Of a stretch of 19,346 nt of DNA, positions 7,859 to 14,188 are shown in pieces. Under the pieces are notes generated by a model, which ran no database searches, had not been told where the DNA came from, and saw only the letters and a program-made list of their open reading frames with translations. Position numbers and translations under genes: made by a program. Positions within the stretch are counted from its first letter, which is position 1, and every line of letters begins with the position of its first letter. This stretch comes from Campylobacteraceae bacterium (GTDB taxonomy: Bacteria; Campylobacterota; Campylobacteria; Campylobacterales; Sulfurovaceae): assembly GCA_027030605.1 (NCBI GenBank), contig JALVEV010000313.1, positions 1 to 19,346 on the forward strand, given 5' to 3'.

Positions 7859-8006
7859 GATGGAAAAAGTCATTTTAGAACAGAATCTCTATTGGCAAGG
7901 CAAAACTCAAAACTATGTAAAAAGAGAAAAGCTAACAGAGTTAATTAATTATTTTAGAAATTTTACTCTGATTAATATTATATTATTTCATGATGTATCC
8001 TTTTGA
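7857..8006 (+). pseudogene. Probable N-terminal remnant of an AAA-type ATPase gene
   Basis: A 49-codon frame from ATG to TGA (8004-8006), with TAGGTAAG upstream as a possible ribosome site. Its sequence, with ILEQNLYWQGKTQ near the start, then VKREKLTELINYF and a hydrophobic FTLINIILF, resembles the leader that precedes the P-loop in AAA_14/DUF4143-type ATP-binding proteins of many bacteria and archaea. In those proteins a 'GVRRSGKST'-like Walker A should follow the hydrophobic strand; here the frame ends instead and no later part of the gene is visible before the convergent gene at 8024. I read it as a deletion remnant, but it could be a small unrelated protein. The family match is from memory of the pattern, so only moderately sure. 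Confidence 0.4.
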
Positions 8007-8023
8007 GATATAATAGCATAATT

Positions 8024-8710
8024 TTAAAATTTAATAAACTCTACTTTTCCATTTTTAACAACTCCAACTTCTCCTTGACAAGCCAAAGAGGGAAGAGAGA
8101 TATAGTTTTTATATTGAAGAGCTTGATGAAAATGCCCCTCTATAATAAGAGCATCTTTAGGGTAGTGGCTTCTTATGGAATCAAATCTTTTTGCATAGCC
8201 TTTAAAATCTCCACATATATTTTTGACTTTTAGTTTGTTCATTCTGTGGTCTATAATCTGCTTTTCAAAGGGATTTAAAATGGTAAGGGTACTTTTAGTG
8301 CGTAAAATAGTAGAGTAGAGGTTGAAGATAGCTCCTGCTGTATATTTGTCTCCATGAGCTAGGTATACATCTCTTTTTCCTAATTTATAGTGAATGGGTT
8401 GCTCTTTTCGTGAATATACTTTTATATTTGGAAAAACCTCTTTTAAACAGAAGTCATGGTTTCCCTCTAGGTAGATAACCTCTAACTCTTTAGAGATTTT
8501 TTGAAGTAGCTCTATGGCAGGTTTTGAGAAGGTTTGAATATAGTCGTTGTACCCAAAGAGTAGGTCAAAGATGTCTCCCATAAGAAAGAGTTGTGGGGGT
8601 GTAAGCTCTTTTGAGTCGATTTTTTTTAAAAGGGTTAAAAACTCATCACCATGGTGAGGATAGTGGGCATCGGCAACAAAAAGAGCGTTCTGTTTTATCT
8701 GTTTTGGCAA
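8024..8710 (-). CDS. LpxH-like metallophosphoesterase (probable UDP-2,3-diacylglucosamine diphosphatase)
   Basis: A 228-residue calcineurin-type phosphoesterase with a complete two-metal site: D14 and H16 (DAH), D46 (GDIFD), N84-H85 (GNHD), H119 (AHGD) and H193/H195 (GHFH). This order and length fit the LpxH branch, which cleaves UDP-2,3-diacylglucosamine to lipid X during lipid A synthesis at the inner membrane; Campylobacterota homologues are usually annotated so, but the substrate is not proven by sequence. The start is TTG at 8710, with GGAG (minus strand, 8724-8721) ten bases before it, and it overlaps the end of the PerR-type gene by 16 bases, indicating translational coupling. It faces the ATPase remnant, and the convergent gap is only 17 bases. 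Confidence 0.75.
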   Translation of the reverse strand: MPKQIKQNALFVADAHYPHHGDEFLTLLKKIDSKELTPPQLFLMGDIFDLLFGYNDYIQTFSKPAIELLQKISKELEVIYLEGNHDFCLKEVFPNIKVYSRKEQPIHYKLGKRDVYLAHGDKYTAGAIFNLYSTILRTKSTLTILNPFEKQIIDHRMNKLKVKNICGDFKGYAKRFDSIRSHYPKDALIIEGHFHQALQYKNYISLPSLACQGEVGVVKNGKVEFIKF

Positions 8711-9099
8711 GATTGACAGACTCCGTAGAGATTGATTTTAGATGATTTTAGTTTAAAGTCCTCAACTACTAGAGCCTCTTTTGCTTCAGGTTTAATCTCT
8801 CTGTCTTCAATAGTGCCACACACTTGACAGATAAGGTGCATATGCTCCTCTTTGGTTAGTTCATATTTAGACTTTTGTCCATTCATTGGAACTTCAACAA
8901 TCACATTGCTCTCTTGCATTAAGATAATATTTTTATAAATTGTAGCTAATGAGAGAGTAGGGTGTAGCTCTTTGACATCTTCATAGATTTCATCAACATT
9001 GATGTGTCCTGCTTGGTCAATTGATTTTAAGATAGAGGTACGCTGTATAGTGGCTTTTAAATCATTCTCTTGTAAAAGTGTTATGTAGTTTGTTGTCAT
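8695..9099 (-). CDS. perR: Fur-family peroxide-type repressor (PerR-like)
   Basis: A 134-residue Fur-family DNA-binding repressor. A winged-helix domain comes first (recognition region LSLATIYKNI, 49-58), then a dimerisation domain with two structural-zinc pairs, C91/C94 and C128/C131. Aligned by eye to Bacillus PerR, the regulatory metal ligands are H32, E80, H86, H88 and D99. The last is Asp, as in PerR D104; Fur has Glu there, and this Asp is known to favour peroxide-driven oxidation. E80 replaces the PerR Asp85, so the site is a mixture. Peroxiredoxin gene ahpC lies directly upstream on the same strand, and the promoter contains two near-consensus Per boxes (9128-9158). AAGG precedes the ATG. 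A general Fur or Zur role is less likely. Confidence 0.75.
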   Translation of the reverse strand: MTTNYITLLQENDLKATIQRTSILKSIDQAGHINVDEIYEDVKELHPTLSLATIYKNIILMQESNVIVEVPMNGQKSKYELTKEEHMHLICQVCGTIEDREIKPEAKEALVVEDFKLKSSKINLYGVCQSCQNR

Positions 9100-9127
9100 G
9101 ATTGTACCTTAAAATTTATAAATGCTT

Positions 9128-9158
9128 ATATAATTATTATAATGTATAATTCTTATAG
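9128..9158. promoter_or_regulatory. Tandem Per-box-like operators in the perR promoter
   Basis: ATATAATTATTATAA at 9128-9142 matches the Per box consensus TTATAATnATTATAA at 13 of 14 defined positions. A second site, GTATAATTCTTATAG at 9144-9158, matches 11 of 14, one base further on. The first covers a minus-strand -10 box TATAAT (complement of 9136-9141), about 36 bases before the perR ATG, as expected for repression. The region is AT-rich, which lowers the weight of the match. Confidence 0.55.
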
Positions 9159-9179
9159 AAACATTTTATGTTGAAATTT

Positions 9180-9205
9180 AGGGCAGACACGGAGGTCGCC
9201 CCTAC
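9180..9205 (-). repeat. GC-rich hairpin behind ahpC, member 2 of the palindrome family
   Basis: GGGC-A-GAC (9181-9188) pairs with GTC-GCCC (9195-9201): seven base pairs with one bulged base around ACGGAG. In an AT-rich genome this is a clear GC island. On the minus strand it begins GTAGGG 18 bases after the ahpC stop, has CCTCCG in the middle and ends in CCCT, the same plan as the copy at 12461-12487. No T-run follows in the ahpC direction. Confidence 0.55.
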
Positions 9206-9223
9206 GGTTATAATTGTTTAAAA

Positions 9224-9820
9224 TTATAGTTCGTCAGCGTGTTTTGCTAGGTAGTCAGCAACACCCTCTGCGTCTGCTTTCATACCCTCTTCACCTTTTT
9301 GCCAACCAGCAGGACAAACTTCACCATGCTCATTAGTAAATAGCATTGCATCTACCATTCTTAACATCTCATCAACATTTCTTCCTAATGGAAGGTCATT
9401 GATAACAGCATGTCTTACTGTACCATCAGCATCAATAAGGAAAGAACCTCTAAGTGCTACTGCATCGTCAAGAAGAACATCGTAGTCTCTTGCAATCTGT
9501 TTGCTAAGGTCTGCTACCAATGGGAAATCAACTCTACCAATTCCACCCTTTTCTACAGGAGTCTCTCTCCATGCAAAGTGCGAGAATTGACTATCTACAG
9601 ATACACCAATAACATTAACTCCTCTATCTCTAAACTCTTTTGCTCTATGAGAGAAAGCGATAATCTCTGATGGACATACAAATGTAAAGTCTAGTGGGTA
9701 GAAGAAAAGAACAGCACCCTTTTCACCAAGGTTTTCCATTAGGTTAAAATCTTCAACGATTTGTCCGTCTGCTAATACAGCTGCTGCTGTGAAATCTGGA
9801 GCTTTATTTGTTACAATCAT
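9224..9820 (-). CDS. Typical 2-Cys peroxiredoxin (AhpC/Prx family)
   Basis: A 198-residue thiol peroxidase that reduces hydrogen peroxide and organic peroxides in the cytoplasm. The peroxidatic Cys is C49 in PLDFTFVCPSE (with T46), the helper Arg R124 is in ALRGSF, and the resolving C169 is in GEVCPAGW near the C-terminus, so it works as a head-to-tail dimer. GGIG at 92-95 resembles the GGLG motif of overoxidation-sensitive enzymes, but the matching C-terminal YF motif is not seen, so sensitivity is uncertain. Campylobacterota use a homologue (AhpC/TsaA) with thioredoxin as reductant; no AhpF is nearby here. AAGGAAA precedes the ATG. It lies upstream of the PerR-type gene, and a shared peroxide response is likely. 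Confidence 0.93.
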   Translation of the reverse strand: MIVTNKAPDFTAAAVLADGQIVEDFNLMENLGEKGAVLFFYPLDFTFVCPSEIIAFSHRAKEFRDRGVNVIGVSVDSQFSHFAWRETPVEKGGIGRVDFPLVADLSKQIARDYDVLLDDAVALRGSFLIDADGTVRHAVINDLPLGRNVDEMLRMVDAMLFTNEHGEVCPAGWQKGEEGMKADAEGVADYLAKHADEL

Positions 9821-9889
9821 AATTTTCCTTAAATAATAAATTTTATCAACAACGAAATTCTATCGTAACAAAATAAAAAGAAGTTAAAA

Positions 9890-10534
9890 TTATCTCTTTT
9901 CTTCTTTTTTCTCTTTAATAACCAACTCAACAGGCTCTTTAGTGGTTGTTCCTATGTAGGGTTTACTTGCCTCTATAAGAAGTGGAATAATCTTTCTTAA
10001 ATTTTTAGACTCACCAACACTGGAGACATCAACACGCCATAGCTCTTTAACAGATGAGTCTTTAGCTAAAATAGTTATATAACGGTTGTAGAGAGTATTG
10101 GTATAGGTGTGGTAGCGACTTGTATAGTAGACAGGGTGGTAAAATGGGTCATAGTAGCCAAATGCACCATAAGGGTAACCAAATCCGAAGCCAAAGGTAA
10201 TATCAGGCTCTACATAAGTTGAACGTTCCTCTTTGAGTTTATCTATTCCATAGTCAAAGTAGATAATCTGTTTTGCTCTCTCTGCTTTTTCTACTTTACG
10301 ATACCCCTTTTCCTCAAGTATTTTCATAAGTGGAGAAGCATACTGTTGAAATCTTAAGCTATTACTATCTACATTTTTATCTAATGATTTAAGTAGATAG
10401 GTAGAGGGTTTAGCAGTTATGTTAGGAGCAGTTATAGCATCTATAGTTACACGATACTTAGGAATAACAGTACATCCTATTGTAAATGTAAGCGTAAAGA
10501 GTGTAATTAGCGTTATAATAACTCTTCTTTTCAT
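9890..10534 (-). CDS. Putative lipoprotein, DUF4136-like
   Basis: A 214-residue predicted outer-membrane or periplasmic lipoprotein of unknown function. A type II signal peptide is seen: KRR, a hydrophobic stretch, then TIGC with C21 as the likely lipidated residue. The order of features (short beta segment after the Cys, 'KILEEKGYRKVEKAERAKQIIYFDYG' with a buried helix-strand, then an aromatic segment and a final helix) recalls DUF4136 proteins, but I make that match only by general pattern. Residues 113-144 are extremely rich in Tyr, Phe, Gly and Pro (FGFGFGYPYGAFGYY and on), probably a flexible loop. The end is charged (KEKKEEKR). AGGAGA before the ATG is a strong ribosome site. It sits between the UbiD-type gene and ahpC on the same strand. 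Confidence 0.65.
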   Translation of the reverse strand: MKRRVIITLITLFTLTFTIGCTVIPKYRVTIDAITAPNITAKPSTYLLKSLDKNVDSNSLRFQQYASPLMKILEEKGYRKVEKAERAKQIIYFDYGIDKLKEERSTYVEPDITFGFGFGYPYGAFGYYDPFYHPVYYTSRYHTYTNTLYNRYITILAKDSSVKELWRVDVSSVGESKNLRKIIPLLIEASKPYIGTTTKEPVELVIKEKKEEKR

Positions 10535-10610
10535 ATCTTCTCCTATAGACTTTATATAGTTTACTATAGATACTCTTTGTGGAGAGATTGTGGAAGTAGA
10601 TTTTTATTTT

Positions 10611-12437
10611 TTAAATTTCAAAATCTAAAATTCCAAATTTTCTAATAAATTTCTCATCTATATCTATAAGCCCTCGCTCTTGTAGGCTATCTAGCACCTC
10701 TTTAGTACAGTGTGTATCTTTTGGCCACTCTCTATTAAATCCATCTAGCTTGGATTTATTTGTTCCATCAATGGCAATAAAAGGTTCAAGCACAACATCA
10801 CGCTGGGCATCTATGTTGTTTACTACACGCCAAAGAAGCATATATGGGTTATCTATCTCATTGTTTGTTTTGTCGGTTATGACAAGTAGTTTTATATGCT
10901 CTTTAAGAGGTTTGAGTTTAGCAATAATATTTTGCATAGATTGAACTTTGTTGACCAATATAACACAGATAGGGTTTTTAGTATGGGTAAAGTACTGCTT
11001 TAACTCTAAAATATTGCTATCTATCTCTTTCATCTTTTTTAGTAGGGTTTCATCTGGTAGTAAATTTTTAACTCCATTTTCCACCTCTTTGGCTGTTGCA
11101 TCAACTCCAAGTTTTCCACCTACTAGAGACTCATTGGCTGTATGGTCAAGTGCATCAATAATTCCTTGGGTAATTAAAATTTTTTTTGGGTCAAGTCGAT
11201 TTAAAATATACTCTGTAATGGCAATGTCATCTTCAAGCTGGGGAGCATCTTCATTGACAAAGATAGCATGTTTGACAAAGCTCATTTGACCAACACCCCA
11301 AAAGGCGTGCATAAACTGCTGTGCGTGACCTTTATAGAGCGTTTTCATCTTTCCGAGTATTAGGTTATGGAAGACTCCATTTTCAGGCATATAGTAGTCT
11401 ATAAGGTCAGGAGCCATTGGTTTTAGCATTGGTAAAAATATTCTCTCTGTTGCCCACCCCATATATTTGTCCTCTAGAGGTGGTTTACCAACAACTGTAG
11501 CTTGAAATACAGGGTTTGACTTCATAGTAATAGTTTCTACTTCCATAACAGGGTAGGGTTCTTTCAATGTGTAGTAGCCTGTGTGGTCTCCAAATGGTCC
11601 CTCTATCTCCATCTTTGTAGGGTCAACAAACCCCTCTATGACAACATCTACATCTTTTGGAATATAGATGTCATTGGTTATAGACTTAACAAGTTGAGCA
11701 TTTTTACCTCGTACAAATCCATAAAGGAGTAGTTCAAACATTCCATGAGGCATAGGAGCTTGACCACACCAAATGTAAAGAGGGTCACCACCAATAGCAA
11801 CTGTTACAGGCATCTTTTTACCTGCTTTTTGGTATTGGTCAAAGAAGTGAGAAGCATCTTTATGAATCTGCCAATGCATTCCTAGATGGTTTTTATCATA
11901 CTGCTGTAGACGGTACATTCCTAAGTTCTGCATACCACCATCAAGGCTTTTTGTATAGACCTGTCCCATTGTAATAAATGGTCCACCATCCTCCTCCCAT
12001 GTCTTTAAGATAGGAAGTTTGTCTAAGTCTACCTCCTCTTTAGGTATGATAATCTCTTGACAAGCACCTCTTGAGTTGGAACGTTTTGGAAATACATTCT
12101 TAAGTGCAAATAGTTCAGGAATCATTTTGAGTTTGTCAATAAACTTTGCAGGTGGTTTGAGTTTAAGGAGTCTGTCGATACCTTGGGCAACTTGGTCAGG
12201 GTGTTTTCCTAAGATTTTTTGGGTTAGCTCTTTGTTAGCAAAGATATTCATAAGTACAGGCATATCATACTCTATACCCTTTGCTTTGTTAATAGGATTG
12301 GTAAAGAGAAGAGGGTGAGAGTTATCTTTTTTAACCTCAATATAGGCGATGTGGGGGATTTCTAGTTCTACATCTAGGGGTTCATCTATAACTTTTAGGT
12401 TACCGTTCTCTTTTAGCCACTGTACTATATCTTGCAT
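10611..12437 (-). CDS. ubiD: UbiD-family decarboxylase, probable menaquinone biosynthesis enzyme
   Basis: A 608-residue prenylated-FMN-dependent decarboxylase. Family marks: NLGMYRLQ at 171-178 with metal ligand N171 and R176, GMHWQIHKD at 186-194, and EGPFGDHTGYY at 279-289 with E279 and D284, which together with R176 make the usual catalytic Arg-acid-acid triad. The protein is about 110 residues longer than E. coli UbiD (497). Campylobacterota carry a long form annotated as the decarboxylase of the futalosine menaquinone pathway; since the group uses menaquinone rather than ubiquinone, that role is the best inference. The symbol refers to the family, not to ubiquinone synthesis. The UbiX partner that makes the cofactor is not in the window. 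Ribosome site is weak (GGAAAA). Neighbours do not add functional evidence. Confidence 0.85.
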   Translation of the reverse strand: MQDIVQWLKENGNLKVIDEPLDVELEIPHIAYIEVKKDNSHPLLFTNPINKAKGIEYDMPVLMNIFANKELTQKILGKHPDQVAQGIDRLLKLKPPAKFIDKLKMIPELFALKNVFPKRSNSRGACQEIIIPKEEVDLDKLPILKTWEEDGGPFITMGQVYTKSLDGGMQNLGMYRLQQYDKNHLGMHWQIHKDASHFFDQYQKAGKKMPVTVAIGGDPLYIWCGQAPMPHGMFELLLYGFVRGKNAQLVKSITNDIYIPKDVDVVIEGFVDPTKMEIEGPFGDHTGYYTLKEPYPVMEVETITMKSNPVFQATVVGKPPLEDKYMGWATERIFLPMLKPMAPDLIDYYMPENGVFHNLILGKMKTLYKGHAQQFMHAFWGVGQMSFVKHAIFVNEDAPQLEDDIAITEYILNRLDPKKILITQGIIDALDHTANESLVGGKLGVDATAKEVENGVKNLLPDETLLKKMKEIDSNILELKQYFTHTKNPICVILVNKVQSMQNIIAKLKPLKEHIKLLVITDKTNNEIDNPYMLLWRVVNNIDAQRDVVLEPFIAIDGTNKSKLDGFNREWPKDTHCTKEVLDSLQERGLIDIDEKFIRKFGILDFEI

Positions 12438-12460
12438 TTTTATTTTCCAACTTTTATTTG

Positions 12461-12487
12461 AGGGTGTAGTCGGGGACTACACCCTAC
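12461..12487 (-). repeat. GC-rich perfect hairpin, member 3 of the palindrome family
   Basis: AGGGTGTAGTC (12461-12471) and GACTACACCCT (12475-12485) form a perfect 11-bp stem with a GGG loop, in the 75-bp gap between the DUF3365 lipoprotein and the UbiD-type gene. Read on the minus strand it starts TAGGGTGT about 25 bases after the upstream stop codon. On the plus strand it is followed by T6 (12489-12494), so it would stop antisense transcription; in gene direction there is no T-run. Confidence 0.7.
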
Positions 12488-12512
12488 ATTTTTTGGAAGT
12501 ATTATAGCGAAG

Positions 12513-13172
12513 TTACTTTTTAATTTCGGCGACAACAGCACCTCTAAAGTCACCAAGTTTAAAGTTTGTTGCCATATCAGTTGGATATTTTCTAATTAAC
12601 ATCTTTTGTAAATCTTGAGAGATATTCTCACCATGACAAGCAAGACAGGGCTGTTTGACCTCTAAAGCTTTATAGACACGGTAGCTATCACCCATATCTA
12701 CAACTAAAGGCTCATTAAACTCTTTAGTTGCTAAAAAACGCTCCATAACAGTTGTATCTGTTGCATCAGGTCTATTTTTCGGATTTCTATATCTTAGAGC
12801 AGTTCTTCTAATTTTGACATTAGAGACTCTATTGTAGTCATCAGCCATACTTTGCCCTAAAGTTGAACAAGCACCAAGAGCAGTTTTATGAGTTGGGTCA
12901 CTCTTCATCATACCCATTAGAGTAGGTTGTAGTGTTCCCATAAACCCTTTGATATGTAGCATACCTCTATCTTTGATATCTTTTTTATCATTTGCATAAG
13001 TTACTGAAGAAGAGGTTGCTTTAGTTGATGGTGTAGAGACTCCTACTGTTGCTTCTTGAACAAATTGAATATCACTCTCTACAGCTTTTGGCTTAACTTC
13101 ATTGGTGGTAGAGTTACAAGCTGTAAAAAGTATAGGGGTAGTAAAGAGTAGAGTGCTAAGTATTTTATTCAT
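12513..13172 (-). CDS. c-type haem lipoprotein, DUF3365 (Tll0287-like)
   Basis: A 219-residue predicted periplasmic lipoprotein. A short signal peptide ends in LFTAC, with C19 as the likely lipid anchor; a low-complexity Ser/Thr/Lys linker (about 20-65) leads to a DUF3365-type domain. Visible family features are ACSTLGQSMADDY (101-113), the RRTALRYRNPKNRPD stretch (122-136) and the haem-attachment motif CLACH at 176-180. DUF3365/Tll0287-type domains have a PAS-like fold that holds a c-type haem and act in redox or ligand sensing; here there is no attached kinase or receptor, so it may be a free electron carrier or sensor subunit. AGGAGA precedes the ATG, and possible -10 sequences (TATACT/TATAGT) lie just upstream on the minus strand, so it may have its own promoter. 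Confidence 0.8.
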   Translation of the reverse strand: MNKILSTLLFTTPILFTACNSTTNEVKPKAVESDIQFVQEATVGVSTPSTKATSSSVTYANDKKDIKDRGMLHIKGFMGTLQPTLMGMMKSDPTHKTALGACSTLGQSMADDYNRVSNVKIRRTALRYRNPKNRPDATDTTVMERFLATKEFNEPLVVDMGDSYRVYKALEVKQPCLACHGENISQDLQKMLIRKYPTDMATNFKLGDFRGAVVAEIKK

Positions 13173-13211
13173 TATATTTGTCTCCTAAGTAATTTATAAC
13201 TATAAGTATAA

Positions 13212-14186
13212 CTATTTAGACAAAACCATTAGCTTAATTTTGCTCTTAACTTTCACACCTATTTTAATACGATTTAATTTAATATGTTTGTTAGCATGCC
13301 AAAGAATTTTACCGTTCTTTACTTTTACTTTTGTCCAACCATTGTTAGAGATAAATATATCAGCTGATTTAATACTCTTATCATCAAGTGTTACTTCTAC
13401 AGTTCTGACTATTTTATCTTTTGGATAGGTTTTTGGTTGCTGAAAATGGACACCACATAGTTCTTGAAATTTTAGATAGAGTTTAAAATCATGAGCATTA
13501 CTCCCTACAACAGCTGAACGGTCAATATCATTAGCATCACTACAGACCCCATTTACAGCCCCAATATTTTGGTTAAAAACTGCTTTAAAGTTATAGTCTT
13601 TTAAAACTTTTTCAACTCGCTCATCATACTCACCATATGGGTAGACAAAAAGATTAGGCTCATAGTTAAGGTGTTTTTTCATAAGAGCTAAACCCTTATC
13701 CATATCTGCTTTTATCTTCTCATCACTCATCTGTCCAAAGTGACCATGCCCATAAGAGTGAAATTCAACATCACCATATTTGGCAATGGTCTTAAGCTGT
13801 TTCCATGAGACATAATCTTTATATTTTTCTTCGGTATACTTTACTGCAATAAAGAGAGTAAAAGGAAAGTTGTATTCTCTAAAAACAGAGAGACCATGAG
13901 TATAAAAGCTTCTAAAACCATCATCAATACTAAATGCAACCCAATTAGAGGGGACGGCTTCACCTCTATTGACCTTATTAACAATATCTATAAGTGGAAC
14001 AACTTTATAGTTATGCTTTTTTAGATAATTGAACTCTTTACGAAGCTCTTTTGTAGAGATGTTTGTAGTAGGGTAACGAGTGTCATCAAAACGGTGATAG
14101 ACAAAGATGTGTCCATCTGCAAAAAGCAGATGAGGTGACAAAAGAAGAGGGAGGAGGAAGAGGATTTTTGTCACTTTTAAGAACAT
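13212..14186 (-). CDS. Exported polysaccharide deacetylase (NodB-homology domain)
   Basis: A 324-residue secreted protein with a signal peptide (about 1-23, core ILFLLPLLLSPHLLFA). The carbohydrate esterase family 4 fold is marked by IFVYHRFDD at 27-35, SIDDGF at 86-91 (catalytic-base D88 and metal ligand D89), HSYGH at 143-147 (metal ligands H143 and H147) and VYPYGEYD further on. Such enzymes remove N-acetyl groups from peptidoglycan, chitin-like or other surface glycans; which one cannot be told. The last 90 residues form a separate, lysine-rich beta segment that might bind the glycan. The gene starts 2 bases after the ftsZ stop and shows no good ribosome site of its own, so it depends on ftsZ translation, hinting at a role in septal wall or surface polymer. 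Confidence 0.85.
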   Translation of the reverse strand: MFLKVTKILFLLPLLLSPHLLFADGHIFVYHRFDDTRYPTTNISTKELRKEFNYLKKHNYKVVPLIDIVNKVNRGEAVPSNWVAFSIDDGFRSFYTHGLSVFREYNFPFTLFIAVKYTEEKYKDYVSWKQLKTIAKYGDVEFHSYGHGHFGQMSDEKIKADMDKGLALMKKHLNYEPNLFVYPYGEYDERVEKVLKDYNFKAVFNQNIGAVNGVCSDANDIDRSAVVGSNAHDFKLYLKFQELCGVHFQQPKTYPKDKIVRTVEVTLDDKSIKSADIFISNNGWTKVKVKNGKILWHANKHIKLNRIKIGVKVKSKIKLMVLSK

Positions 14187-14188
14187 CT

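Noticed and set aside
8003..8233. 76-codon plus-strand open frame after the ATPase remnant
   Set aside because: It is mostly antisense to the LpxH-like gene and does not continue the ATPase pattern, so it is not the missing part of that gene.
9821..9889. Possible Per box before the peroxiredoxin gene
   Set aside because: The best AT-rich stretch (around 9829-9843) mismatches the consensus at several key positions, so it is not reported as a site.
10948..11289. 113-codon open frame on the plus strand inside the UbiD-type gene
   Set aside because: It lies wholly antisense to a clearly coding gene, has no ribosome site and its translation is a low-complexity hydrophobic string typical of a shadow frame.
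12489..12494. T6 after the perfect hairpin at 12461-12485, looking like a Rho-independent terminator on the plus strand
   Set aside because: No plus-strand gene lies upstream; every gene from 18245 to 8024 is on the minus strand. It is kept as a repeat, with antisense termination only as a possibility.
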